Of a stretch of 64,000 bases of DNA, positions 9,828 through 21,249 are shown in pieces. The notes below the pieces were generated by a model. That model saw only the letters and a program-made list of their open reading frames with translations, had not been told where the DNA came from and made no database searches. The position numbers and the translations under genes are program-made. The stretch is from Puccinia triticina (Eukaryota; Basidiomycota; Pucciniomycetes; Pucciniales; Pucciniaceae). Location: assembly GCF_026914185.1 (NCBI RefSeq), contig NC_070570.1, positions 2,046,001-2,110,000 on the forward strand. The letters are read 5' to 3'. The stretch's first letter is position 1. Each line of letters starts with the position of its first letter.

Positions 9828-10035
9828 CATGGTTCTCTCCTTGCTAGGTACTCCCTCTCCCATTTCTCACTTCCTCACTTCCTCTCTCTTCATTCTGTTT
9901 GTAGATACTGAAGAGAGACATGGTTCTCACCTTGCTTGGTACACCCTCTCTCCCATTTCTCACTTCCTCTCTTCCTCTCTCTTCATTCTGGTTGTAGATA
10001 CTGAAGAGAGACATGGTTCTCTCCTTGCTAGTTGT
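9828..10035 (+). repeat. About 91-93-bp tandem repeat, two full copies and a partial third
   Basis: Units starting CATGGTTCTC at 9828, 9919 and 10012 contain pyrimidine-rich CTCTCCCATTTCTCACTTCC and GTAGATACTGAAGAGAGA. The first two are almost identical over their length. The reading frame across them is open but the peptide is repetitive and unrecognised. Confidence 0.75.
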
Positions 10036-11578
10036 TCTCCTTTAGAAATACATGAAACTTGGGCCCTGAAACTTGGAGACAAACTCTCAGCACCCTCATT
10101 TGATCCTTTAGTGAAGAGTCCCATTCTGGACTCTTACATATACATGGCGGGCGCGTTTTGCCGTCAGGAGGACAGAGATTTCCCGTACTCGGGAATCTGT
10201 TTGACCCACCAGTGGTTGACAACATGATGGGGGGGCGCACAATGTCTGCCAAAGAGCCGGCAGGCACACCGGTTGGATGGCCGGTGTAATAGCAGTGACA
10301 ATGACAGCAAGCAGATTGTCCACACGGCCAGGGCCGTCTTGATGACAACAGAATGGGTGGTGTTGTGAAAAGTCCCCCACATGCCATAACCTTAAACACC
10401 AACCCCCAAAGTTGATCATAGGCGGCAGAATACTGGCACTCAGACCTGGGTGGGCCGCGAGCCCAATTGGCAGTCTTATTGATGGACAGTGATGATTTTT
10501 ACTTTAGCAGATTGATTTTATTATCCAAACTCAACTAGCAAAAAGATGTTAAATTGTGGACAACTAAGATATTTATTTCTTGTCAGATTCTGAGTGGAAA
10601 ACTATGTACAATTATAATGACTTTGATTCTGTTTAAGTTGAAATGCCAATTACCTAAGAGCAGGCAAATTTGCCGTGTCTCTGAGTTTTATGTATAGAGT
10701 GGAAATTGGGGCACGAAGCCTGAGAGCAAGAATTGGGAAGAAGTGGATGAACTAAAGAGAGGGATAAGGCTGTATCTTTCTCTTGGATAACAAATTGACA
10801 CGCTGCGTTAGCATGCTGATTTATGATCGTCTTAATGCGACTAGTGAAGGTTGTTTACCTCTTGAGTTCAGCGCACTCGTGCCTACGCTGTTGAGTCTAT
10901 TAGACTGTGGATTGGTTCCTGTGGGAACTGCGGATGAGCGGTGCTCAAGTTAGCGAACTGTTGCCTGAGCACTTCGTAAGTGAATGGCTTACTTGTTTGT
11001 CTTGGGGCTGATACGAGCTGATAGGTTATCTGAACTGTTTACACAGCTGGATATTCTTTGAGACAGTGAGCTTTAATATGTGAGCGATGATTAGTCTTGG
11101 GCCTCATTCTAGATCTCAAGACTGCTCTTTAAATAATCACGAGACCAAAGATTCAGGAATCGCGGCTGCCTTGGAGTAGTTAGCTCTTTCCGTTGTGGCT
11201 TGCGCCCTCGGAGTCTGGTTGCTTGTTTCACCTGCTGTGTTTGGAGATGGCACAAGTCGGAGTTAGCAACTGTCTATGTGGCTTGGTTTGAGCTAGTGTT
11301 TGAGGGGATGAAACTTGGAACTTCCGTTGCTGTGCAACATAGTCTGTTTGCCCCCTGCGCCCGCAGCTGGCACTGTATTCTGACAAGAGATAATTATGTA
11401 CACCAAGCTTATTGACAACTACAAAGACTTATATTACAAATTTTTTGAGCTTATTATCCGCAATAACGGGCCGATAGGCAAACAAAAGGAGAGCAAAACA
11501 AAAGCAAGAGACAAGGGAGGAGCAAGCAATGGAGGAGCGAGCGAGCAAGGAACAATGGAGGAAGGAGTGATGGTGCAA
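10036..11578. other. No gene recognised
   Basis: A GC-rich patch with small hairpins lies at about 10130-10400, followed by ordinary non-coding sequence. From 11480 the strand becomes purine-rich (GGAGGA-type repeats), similar in kind to the tract at 15.77-15.91 kb. Confidence 0.35.
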
Positions 11579-11717
11579 TGTGTTGGAATATATGCTTCAA
11601 GCTCCATTTGAGGGGCCAAGCTATATGATCTAATATCCAAAAATCACCAGTAAGACCAACTGTGTGTTTAGCTCAGTGGTATAAGAGCAGCTCTCATGAA
11701 TGTAGAAGGTTGTGGGT
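11579..11717 (+). repeat. 5' LTR-like copy, truncated at the hAT junction
   Basis: These 139 bases match 15596-15734 almost perfectly, starting TGTGTTGGAATATATGC and running into the tRNA-like segment. The match stops at GTTGTGGGT where the hAT terminus starts, so the last 14 or so bases of the LTR and any primer-binding site are missing here. Confidence 0.7.
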
Positions 11718-14700
11718 AGAGATGGCACTTGGGTACCCGTTTGCAGGTACCCGGTACCCGCTGGCAGGTACCTGGAACACCCACTGAGCACCCGCCGGCG
11801 GGTGCTGGGTGCGGGTGTGGGTGTCGAGATTTTGGGAAGGAAAAAAACGGGTACCCATCTGGGTACCCGCCCCTCCTGGTGGGCCATTTTGGCCAGAGAT
11901 ATCGTGCACAGCACATATGTATATGCATCATATATATACATATTACATAATATGCCCGCCCGACCTGGTCTCGGAGTTTGGCTGAAGCTCACCGCTGCCA
12001 CATATCAACTCAGAACCTCGCCATGGCCGCCCACACCAGGAAGCGTTGCAAGCCCCCCGTATCAACCAACTCCTCAAGCCCTAGCATATCTTCCCGATTG
12101 CAAAATCCTCCCCCACAGGAACAACAAGCGAGGAAGACCTTAGTTGTCGATGATTCTGATGAAGACCCACCAGCCACTGATTGTTCAAAGTCTCAGGGAA
12201 TGACGACAGATGAGCAAGAGCTAAGTAGGTTTTCTTCTTCTTTAAAACTGTCATTCATTGGAATATACAATTCATGAAACAACAAATGGTTTTTTTTGCA
12301 GAAAGGGCACTGAGAGTGCATAGCAACCAACTCAGCTCGTGTTACGCTTCCTATAATCCACCACAACTGTTGAATCAACTCGACAAAAACAATTGCAGGA
12401 TGATATCATACTCTTGTAAGATGTCAGTAGGTATTTCTAATTGTCTCTGGTTGATCGATCGGCGAACTGAATCTGCTGGATTCTTTTCAATTTGAAGGTG
12501 TGGTAGTACCATTCACCGTCCAATCCATGACACATCTGCGTCTAATCTCTTGAAGCATGTCGCAACTGGCCTCAAGAAACAACAAGATGCCAAGAAGAAT
12601 GAACAAAATCTGGCAGTGTGGGAGTCTTGGGCACTGGTGATATCGATCCGCGGGAGGCAAGTCTGGCATTTTGTTTTATAATCCATTCCCCCATTCTAGT
12701 CTGACATGAAAACCCTCACAGGTGCCACAAATCTGTGCAATCTGGTGTGCTGAGGCTGCTCAACCGTTTTCGGCTCTCACTGAAACCTCGCATCAAGCTC
12801 TCTTACACCCCAAGGTTGTCAAGAATTTACCGACAAGAAAGACAGTGTCTTGTGACATTGGCAGGTCATATACTGCAGTTCAGGAATCATTCATTGAAAA
12901 GCTTGAGGTATTTTTTCATTTCATTATTTGAATTTATCTTCCCCACCTGATTTGATCAATAATTTTTTAGAAGCACAAAGGGGCACTATATTTAGGTCTT
13001 GACTGTTAGCAGTCACCTAACGGTTTTGAAATTTTAGGGACAGTTGTATATCGCTTGGTTGAGGATGCCGCAGGTCATTATGATCTAGAGGCAATGCCTC
13101 TTGACTTTGTGTTGTTAAAAGAAAGTCATACTGGAATCTATCTCTCTGACACCGTCCGGCTTATCGTGGAGAAATTTGGGTTGCAGAACAAGGCAAGTTC
13201 ATTACTTCACATTTCTACTTGCTACGCTGCTGACTGTGCAATTTTTGTGTCACAGATATGCGGTTTCGTCACCGACAATGCTTCCAATAACCAGAAAATG
13301 ATCGACAAGATCCGAAAATTCAAATGGCCCCGAATCAAAGGCAAGGGGCAGTGGATTAGATGCTTTGCTCACATAACGAACTTAATCGTTCAGGTGGTAT
13401 TGCGTCCGTTTGGCAGCTACAAAAAAATAAAAAGAACAACTACTTATTGATCAATGATGTTTCCGACGAGAAAGAAGACGATGAGGCTGACAAGCAGATC
13501 AAAAGGTATTCTCTTGGGTCTTTCTTCTCACTTGATCTCACTTCATTGATTTTTGTTTACTCATTGCTCACAGGTTTAACATAGACGAATATAATGAGGA
13601 AGATGACAACGAACCAGGCAATGACAACGACATATCCGTGGATGACTCAATGCTGGCATGCAATCTTATCGATGATGAAGATATTGAATTGGAGGAAAGC
13701 GATGTCATCGAGATGAGCAATGAAGAAGAAGATGACCTCTACACGTCTCAATTGTGTAGAAAAACCCTAGCTAAGGTAAGCGCTCATTCAATATTGCCTT
13801 GTGTTGAATTGTAACTGATTGAAAAATTTCCAATCAAAGTTTCAAGCAATTTCTCGGAAGCTCAATAAGTCCCCAAACTCGAAGGCCGTTTTTGTGGAGT
13901 TCTGCCGGGAAAAAAAATGTCCAAAGCCTCACAACATCAAACGCAATGTGAAGACCCGGTGGAACTCCACTTTGGTGCAATTGAATGGTATCTTGCGATG
14001 TTTGGAAGCAATGTGAGTTCTTTTAATTTTTTTCCTCTAAGTTGTTGACAACTACCAACATCAAATCACCTGCACAGCATGGAATTGCAGAAGGACAGAC
14101 GCCATGGACCTCCTTGAGAACATCAAATCACTCAGACCGATTTAAAATTAGCGCAAGACCTGGTTGAGGTCCTTGAGCCGTTCCACGAAATCACTCTTCA
14201 AGTTTCAACTTGGGGGGCCGCTCAAATATCGCAAGTTGTTGTTTTTATTGACCACATCACTTCCCATCTATCAAATGCCATTTCCAACAGGCAAGACGGC
14301 TACCCTCCAGCTTTGTGAAATGCCTGCCATGCAGGGCTTCAATTAACAAATAAGTACTATACGCTCACGGACGGCTCTCCGTTGTATCGAGTGGCTATGG
14401 GTCGGTGATTTCTTACTTCATCTTTGATTAGATAGATAACTCATACATGTTTTGTTCTTTTAAGTTCTGCATCCATCTTTCAAAGATGAATATTTCTGGC
14501 AGCCTGAGTGGATTAACAAATCGATCTGGCTTACCCGGGAGATGTGGGAATCCTATTACAAGCCCGCAGCTCCGTCAATCTTATCCCAAGAGCCCAATAC
14601 TCATCACAAGGTTAGTCACTGATCTTACCTCACCCGCCATCATCTCAGATCTGATTCCTGCCAAAACAGCCTCCAACAGGGATTCTTGCTGGGCTCAGCA

Positions 14701-15408
14701 CTGCCTCCAAACCGCGTTCAGCAAACACCTTGACTGATCCCCTCAACATATGGCTTGCTGGCGGGTTGCATCTTCAGGATGGATCACCGGTTGACCCCCT
14801 GAAATGGTGGATTCAACAAGGACGCGCCGGGAACAATCACGGAGGCCTCCTTCAGATGGCACTTGACGTGCTCAGCTGTCCAGGTTTGTAGTTTTACTCA
14901 TCATTTTTGTTTTATTTCTTTGATCAATCACTGACTCAAGTTCATCTTCATCAGCTACAACTGTAGATGTTGAAAGGTCGTTCAGCTTTGGCCGCAATTA
15001 TGTTTTGGCCCGAAGGCACCGGCTCAACGCATCTTCAGTCACTTGGGGAATGACTGTAGCATTTTACTCAAGAAATGGTAAGATTAAACCCGGACTCTTG
15101 CGTCAATGGAAGCAACAACAGAGAAAAAAGAGTCGTCAGAATGAAGAGTAGTTAGTAAAAAAGTTGAAAAATTAAATAAATTTACTTTTGATATATTGCT
15201 AAAGAAATGAGAATGAGTTTTTGAGTCGAGTAGAAGGTGCTTTACAAGCAAGTACTCGCCCCTACACCCGGGTACCTTCCCCCAAGAACCCGGGTACTTG
15301 CCCTGGCGGGTGCGGGTGCGGGTGCGGGTGCGGGTGTCCAGAATTTGCAAAATTTCGGGCGGGTACCCGCACACGCAATGGGTACCCGTGTGCAAAAGCC
15401 CATCAGTG
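11717..15408 (+). mobile_element. hAT-superfamily DNA transposon
   Basis: Ends TAGAGATGG (11717) and, reverse-complemented, CACTGATGG (15408) are short imperfect inverted termini of hAT type. Inside each end are GC-rich subterminal repeats of GGGTACCCG and GCGGGTGCGGGTG. The internal gene encodes a transposase with BED finger, DDE core and C-terminal dimerisation region. An 8-bp duplication is expected, but the flanks (GTTGTGGG left, AATTGAAT right) differ. One flank has therefore probably been rearranged after insertion. Confidence 0.8.
12023..15151 (+). CDS. hAT transposase, multi-exon
   Basis: The gene encodes the cut-and-paste DDE transposase of the element. Segments in order: Ser/Pro-rich start (ATG at 12023); BED zinc finger split by an intron (YSCK near 12410, then CGSTIHRP and SNLLKH near 12490-12560); a region with IWCAEAAQPFSALTE and LPTRKTVS (12740-12850); the catalytic-domain part FVTDNASNN...RCFAHITNL (13270-13390); VKTRWNSTL (13950); LEPFHEIT (14170); DPLKWW...SFGRNYVLARRHRL at the C-terminus (14800-15030); TAG at 15149. 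Introns of about 60-110 bases with GT...AG ends separate these blocks. I could not phase every junction, so some may contain lesions. Overall length and domain content are near complete for the family. Confidence 0.75.
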
Positions 15409-15595
15409 AATTGAATTAAAGTTGGCTAAACTCTGTGAATACTTGATATTCATGCTTCCATATGCATATGCAATATTCAATTTCCTAATTGTTATGCATT
15501 AATCATTATCTATGATGCATGACAAACATACATGATTTGCATATGCAATATTCATAGTTTGTTCATGGTGCATGAAGCAAGGGGGTGTGTTGGAA
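15409..15595 (+). other. Internal remnant of the short LTR element, with polypurine tract
   Basis: AT-rich sequence with repeated CATATGCATATGC-like motifs leads to GAAGCAAGGGGG, which directly abuts the 3' LTR start at 15596. A purine tract at that position is what a reverse transcriptase needs to start plus-strand synthesis. Confidence 0.55.
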
Positions 15596-15743
15596 TATAT
15601 GCTTCAAGCTCCATTTGAGGGGCCAAGCTATATGATCTAATATCCAAAAATCACCAGTAAGACCAACTGTGTGTTTAGCTCAGTGGTATAAGAGCAGCTC
15701 TCTTGAATGTAGAAGGTTGTGGGTTCAAATCCCACAACACACA
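15596..15743 (+). repeat. 3' LTR of a short tRNA-bearing element
   Basis: This 148-bp repeat begins TGTGTTGGAAT right after a polypurine tract and ends ACACACA. It is the intact version of the copy at 11579-11717. The 3' half is a tRNA-like fold, so the LTR end coincides with the tRNA 3' end. No ORF is associated with the pair, which suggests a TRIM-like element now split by the hAT transposon. Confidence 0.65.
15669..15743 (+). tRNA. tRNA-like sequence forming the 3' half of the LTR
   Basis: The 75-nt fold has a perfect 7-bp acceptor stem (GTGTGTT/AACACAC), a D stem GCTC/GAGC with an A-box TAGCTCAGTGG, a 5-bp T stem GTGGG/CCCAC with loop TTCAAAT, and a short variable loop. The anticodon stem pairs poorly (two mismatches). 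The loop would read TGA, a serine anticodon. Eukaryotic serine tRNAs have a long variable arm, which this lacks, so a functional tRNA-Ser is unlikely. It is better read as a tRNA-derived Pol III promoter module. Confidence 0.55.
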
Positions 15744-15773
15744 ATTCTTTTCACCTGAGTAATTTCAACACAA

Positions 15774-15910
15774 TGGGGGGAGGATGGAGGAGGGAGGGAG
15801 GGAGGGAGGAGCGAGGAATGGAGGGAGGATTGAGAAGCGCTGGAGGGAGGAGTGAGGAGCGAGGATGGGAGCAGCAAGGAGCAAGGATGGGGGAGAGGAT
15901 GATGGGGGAC
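15774..15910 (+). repeat. Purine-rich GGAGGA/GGGA microsatellite-like tract
   Basis: About 135 bases almost entirely of G and A, built from GGAGG, GGGA and GAGGA units with occasional T. A similar but shorter tract lies left of the paired LTR at about 11510-11570. Confidence 0.7.
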
Positions 15911-16061
15911 AAGAGCTGCTCATGCGTTTGTACTCTCAAAGTCAAGAATATCTGAAGCAGGTGACATCACCCCTGCTGTTCAAAGTTGCCCCAAGGACTT
16001 GTGCACAGGACCGACTGCCATCTGCCCGGGAAACTGACCAAGTTGAGCATCTCCCAACAGG

Positions 16062-16545
16062 TCTGGCATCATGACCAATAATATTTGGTCATGATGCTGG
16101 TCTCTAGCAAAGCGGATGTGGTTTTGCCGGGGTTGGGTCCGATCTCACGTCCTGGCCGTCAGAGATGGGTCAATGCGTTGTGTGCAGGGTCCTGATCAGG
16201 CAATTTGCTGTCATCTGGGGTCATTTTGCCATCAATCCGGCCCCCACGTTGGCTGGACGGGCTGGATCATCCTTGATCGCTCCCGCTGTGTACACGGCGG
16301 GAGCGATCAAGGACGATCTGGCCCGTCAAACCAACGCACAGGCCGGTTTGACGGCAAAATCACCACAGATGCCGGCAATTTGCCAGATGAGGGCATTGCA
16401 GACGACGCGCTTCCCCATCTTTGACGTCAAGAGTCATATTGACAGGCTTGGAGACGTGATGATGGACGCCAGGCGCAAAAAACTTGTCTATGCATCCTCA
16501 TCCGTCAAGCCGGCCGGCATGACTCTGTCATTTGAGACTACATAA
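16062..16545. mobile_element. GC-rich fold-back element of about 480 bp
   Basis: The strongest symmetry is centred near 16294 on TGTGTACACG, where GATCGCTCCCGC pairs with GCGGGAGCGATC. Pairing then continues outward with mismatches through GACGGGC/GCCCGTC, CCGGCC and ATTTTGCC blocks to roughly 16085 and 16530. The left end also holds a small perfect hairpin (GCATCATGACC...GGTCATGATGC, 16067-16095). No ORF of interest and no clear target duplication. ORFs on the plus strand here are by-products. Confidence 0.6.
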
Positions 16546-16859
16546 TACCGGCCTTGCCACCTTCCCCTGGCCTTCAAGAGTCAAGCAACCAGCGTCTGAG
16601 ACAAGGTGAGATCATCTTGATGACATGCCAGCCTTCACTGAGAGGCGCCAAGAAGGACACCTTTTCATGTGATCTGTGCTTGTGCTGACCCACTTTTGTA
16701 TGGTGCTCTCTTTGCCGGGAGCCTACACCATAAAGGTGAGCTCAATCCTTTGTCCCTCAGTCAATCTGGCCCACCCTATACTTCCATCCCCCCACCATGT
16801 CCACCAACCCACCTAATCTGCCTGGTTTTCCTGTTGTACTCAATTGACGTGCCTACCTT

Positions 16860-17833
16860 CTCGAAGTTGTGGACTGGTATCATAGAGTACAGTGGGCCCA
16901 CAGCAAGGCGTTACCAACAATGGATAAATATGAGACACTCCACCAGTACCTCGGGCGCACCGACCAAAAAGACCACCTCAACATTTTGCTCTGCAGTATT
17001 CCATTGGAAACTTGGGTCTGAGAGTTCCGTGAGCTCATGCGGACCTTCTTGGTAAGTTCAGTTTTTCCTTGGAACAGACATTGAATATTTCTTGAGATGC
17101 TTCCTCAATTTTTTAGGCCATCAATTCACTCAACACAAAAAACCCCCAAGACATTTTGGCTGGCATCCTAGTACATTAGAATATGACAAGAGAGGTCAGT
17201 AGATTCCCTCTTGACTCCTGTTTCCAAATCCGCATCTTATGCTGACTCTTGGCTCATAATCAGCTCTACCTCTGTCTCAAAGCGTGTTATGACCAGGTTG
17301 AGCCCACACCGATCAACCCGGCTTGTTGTTTAATTGAGATGGCCAACAGGGACAAGCCTGCGGTTGGCCAATTTGAAGATATTGGCAATGAGGTCATTCA
17401 CGAAGCTGGCAGGACGGCCACCAACCCATTGCTCATCGAGGGCCCCCCACACGCAGCTCCGGGCAGCTCCGCAAGCCACCCCGTAATCATTCCTGACACT
17501 CCCAATCCACCAATGGCGTCCATATTCATCACCAAGTCAATAGTTCACAAACTGCTCTGTATGATGTCGGGAATTGTGGAGCGGTCTGAATCCCAGTTAG
17601 CCAACTTCAAGTCAAATATCAAGTGCAAAGAGCAATCCTTCCAATCCTCCTACATGTCTTTGGTTCAAAACCACAAACAAGAGATGGATCGCTTACTTGC
17701 CAGCCAGATGGCCAAGTTGGTTGTGCAGACACAGAAGCTGGCCCAGGCGCACCAGGAGATCCGCAACTTGCAATCCAAAATGGCAAAGGTGACCGATGGA
17801 TTTGATTTGAGCTGGTGTCGTTCCACCCACTAG
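16860..17833 (+). pseudogene. Degenerate multi-exon gene, unrecognised; coiled-coil C-terminus
   Basis: Protein-like blocks are joined by plausible introns. A first block ends at GTAAGT (17051-17056) with TTTTTTAG near 17117, followed by a short block to about 17180. The second intron ends CAG near 17263, followed by an open frame to 17833. The last 80 residues are rich in Q, K, E and L with heptad character (QSSYMSLVQNHKQEMDRLL region), suggesting a coiled coil. The first block has an in-frame TGA after a TWV. That and the stop after the second block suggest a decayed copy of a repeated hypothetical gene. I do not recognise the family. Confidence 0.35.
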
Positions 17834-18776
17834 TCTTGCTCTGCATTGCTCCACTCACTAGTCCAATTTTCACCATTCCACCCACAAGTCCTGATTAACC
17901 TTGCCTTCTGTCTCATGTCAAGAAGTAAAATATACATGTAGCTTACCTTGTGCAAACATACTTGTGAATTAACCTGTGGCACCAGAAAAGTGGTGCCAGA
18001 GAGCAATCATCCATTAACCTTTTTGGTCCACATATTTGTCCAGTGAGGTTGCAAGACCAAATAAGTACATTTTGAACTAGCGGCGCCTGGCGTCATGCAT
18101 ACAGCTCACATAACCGGCTCAACCTTGCGCTTGAACATGATTGTACAGGAGCCGGTCTAGCCTTGTCGCGGGTTGTATGCCGCCCTCTGCCCAGGGGCCA
18201 GCAGCAACCCAACAAACTGTGTACAACTGAAACACCACTGATTTAATATTAGGAACATACACATGTTCCTAATCAATTCACCCAAATGCAGGGCTCCAAA
18301 ACTCGGGCAAATTACTACAGGCACAGGGTCCGCGCGCAGGCGAACAGCCAAGGAATGGAGCAATGATCACAGGTAATAATGGTGTTTGAAATAATTCATG
18401 TCAGAAAGCTAGTTACAACTCTTTTCCCGGACATTTTAGACATCCATGGCCTCCCGCCATTTCCGCACGCCGCGCTCAATGGCAGTGTGCCAACTGCTGG
18501 GGTCAACAGGTGAAAATGACAGCGCGGCAAGTTGTTGATGTGAAACCGTGGAATGCAGAGACGAGGAATTTAAAATTTAATTCTGACTGTCAGAGTGTTG
18601 GATTCTATTTGGGCGGGGACCGGCCTTGTTATCTGGAGAACTAGGAGTGGTGTTTTGAACCATTCAACAGTGTCCGGAAAAACAGTCATGCTGGAAATTC
18701 AGACACGCTTTTATGTCCTATAAAAAGTGGAAATCAATCATCTCCCCAGGGTCCAATTTAATGAACTCGGAGCTTT
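17834..18776. other. No gene recognised
   Basis: Mixed composition with short internal palindromes (for example ACACATGT near 18250). No ORF or RNA gene supported. The right part may belong to the LTR described next. Confidence 0.3.
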
Positions 18777-19164
18777 AAGGTTTAGTGATATAAGTAACTA
18801 CACAAGTGTACAACTTAGTACCACAAACAATCACTAACCTGATAAGTTGTGATGAGAGTTAGCAAAGAGTTGTTTGATGAAAATATATGAGTTGATTCCT
18901 TTTTGCACACCTTTAAGGTGTAGTGATATAAGTAACTACACGAGTGTACGACTTAGTACCGCAAACAATCACTAACCTGATCAGTTGTGATGAGAGTTAA
19001 CAAAGAGTTGTTTGATGAAACTATATGATTTGATTGAGAAAAGAACCAATACATGATAAGAACGGAGTTTTATATGATCAACTAGGTTTTGGAACAACTG
19101 TGGCACAACTACACTAAAGGCAGGAAAATGAGAAAGACCCAAAAGAACTACTTTAAGTTCAACA
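18777..19164 (-). repeat. Copia 3' LTR (minus strand) with an internal 138-bp tandem duplication
   Basis: On the minus strand a GAGGGGGGG polypurine tract ends at 19165 and is followed by TGTTGAACTTAAAG, a typical copia LTR start. Within it, 18777-18914 and 18915-19050 are tandem near-copies starting AAGGTTTAGTGATATAAG and AAGGTGTAGTGATATAAG. The far boundary of the LTR is not determined and no second LTR is present, because the element is truncated on its 5' side. Confidence 0.55.
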
Positions 19165-19169
19165 CCCCC

Positions 19170-21090
19170 CCTCGTTCTCAGTTTTCAGACTTGAAGTCTT
19201 GGAGCTGGTATCGGAGATAACAAAGAAACATTTTTGCCGGCGAGTCAATAAAAATTTAGTGAATCCGTCAGACTGATTGTTGGAAGTTGGAATTTAATTG
19301 ATTTCAACTTGATTGTTTTCAATGGCTTCGCGAATGAAATGGAATTTGACATTGATGCGTTTGGAACATTGTTGAAAAAGAGGATTTCTTGCCAAAGCTA
19401 TCGCGCCTTGATTGTTGCAGAATATAGGGATTGGATAGATTGGCAAATTAAGTGAAGTAAGAAGAGCGCGCATGGAAATAGCCTCTTGAACACCGTCATA
19501 CAAGGGCTTGTACTCGGCTTTGGTAGTGGAGGATGCGACAGAAACTTGCTTTTTGGCACGCCAGGAGATGATAGAGTTTCCCAAACAAACCAAATAGGCC
19601 GAGTAAGAGCAACAAGTATCAACACAACTTGCGTAATCTGAGTCAACGTAGATGAAAACTCAATTATCATTGCCGCCAACATTTAGGGAAAAATCAACCG
19701 TTTTCGAAAGATACCAGAGAAGGTGGAGAAAAGCACGCCAATGAACAATTCCGGGGTTTTCCAGATGTTGGGAGAGTTGAGAAACGGCAAAAGTGATGTT
19801 GGGTCAAGTTGCCACCGCCGCCCAGTTTACTAGACCAATTGCCCTTCGGTAACTTATATTTAAATTTTTGAAGGTTTGGATTTCTTCTGAAGTTGCTTGT
19901 ACCAATCTTGTGTTGGGAACCATCGGAGTAAGCACAGGACGACAATCTGCCATGTCGTATTTGGCCAGAATTTCAGAGACATAATTTTCTTGAGACAACT
20001 CAAGATGATCATTGGTGCAAGATATTTTCATACCAAGGAGAGAGTTGATTGGACCTAAGTCGTCCATCAAAAATTTATTGTTAATTAACTGTTTGAAACG
20101 ACCAACATCCTCTGAGACCACAACAAGATCATCCACATAGACGTGAACAAGACAGGTCCAATTGGGATCTGCAGAACTGAAATTAAAAGACAGGGATCAT
20201 TTGGAGAAGGGAAAAAATTGATTGATTTGAAGAAGGCGGACAATTCACAATACCAAACTCTTGGTGCTTGCTTCAAACCGTAAATTGACTTTACCAAATG
20301 AAGACAGGTCCCAGGCGGAGCATCCAAACCTTGCGGAATTTGTAGGTAAACTTTTTCTTCCAAGGTTCCATTTAAAAAGGCATTCTTGACGTCCATTTGA
20401 TGTATATCAAGATTGTTATTGACACAGTAGCCCAATACAGAGAGAAGAGCTGGAAGGCAACCAGTAGGAGCAAAAGTCTTGTTGTAGTCAATTCCATCTT
20501 GTTGCGCACTGCCTTGCGCACAAAGTCTAGCCTTAAATTTTACGAATTCACCCGCAGCATTGGTTTTAATTCTGAATACCCACACTGTGCCTAGAAGAAT
20601 GGCGTCGGATGGTATTGGTACAATTTCTCAAATGTTAAGACGATCCATCACAGAAAGTTCAGCCAAAATAGCTTCTAGCCAATTATGAGATTGAGCTGAG
20701 TTGACTGCGGCTTTGTAGGCTTTGGGAACCAAGTTAGATTCTTGAATGGAAGAACAACACAAACTTTGATTAAAGAACGGCACAAACCAAGATTTGGTCG
20801 TCAAAGGTTTGTTGACAAGGTGAGCTCTTTGTTTGGTGGTAAGGATGTTATTTGGGTCAGTCGGGTCCGAAGTGATATTCTTAGGCGCAGGCTGGTTTGC
20901 GGGAACGTAATGCCAGCTTGGTTTTGGCGCTGATAACAAAGAATCACAAGGAGACGGAGTAATTGGAGCGTGGGAGGAAGTGGGTTGCGCTGATGATGGT
21001 AGCTCACAGGAGAGTAGCGGATGTGGGCCGGTCCATGGAGTGGCGACCAGTGAGCCCAACACGCGCGCGTGCAGGCGACGTAGCGCAAAC
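19170..21090 (-). pseudogene. Ty1/copia pol fragment: RT and RNase H, frameshifted
   Basis: Reading from about 21090 downward, the linker region between integrase and RT comes first, then a stretch with AYKAAVNSAQSHNW and WVFRIKTNAAGEFVKFKARL. The RT follows with FAPTG, DVKNAFLNGTLEEKVYLQIP and SIYGLKQAPRVWY. MDDLVVVSED near 20136 is the remains of the catalytic Y-x-D-D box. RNase H has ISWRAKKQVSVASSTTKAEY and the CNNQGAI box, then the tail SNNQSDGFTKFL next to the LTR. Frameshifts lie near 20090-20136, 19700-19800 and 19590, and there is a stop at 19294. Gag, protease and integrase are missing, so it is a 5'-truncated dead copy. Confidence 0.8.
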
Positions 21091-21249
21091 AGGGAGGTGT
21101 TGCGGCTGCGGGCGAAGAACCACGGCGTGGATGTCAACGCCAAGGTCCCGGCAGCTGAACCTAGAAGATCTAGGACCCAGCGCCGAGGACTCATCGCCGG
21201 ATCAGCATCTTTTCGCCGTCGCCAAAACCGCAAAGAAAAATTTTGCCCA

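Noticed and set aside
15669..15743. Functional tRNA-Ser(TGA)
   Set aside because: Short variable loop and a poorly paired anticodon stem are incompatible with a eukaryotic serine tRNA, and the copy sits inside a duplicated LTR.
20980..21249. N-terminal part of a 364-codon plus-strand ORF
   Set aside because: This part is antisense to the copia pol fragment. The credible gag start is the ATG at 21250.
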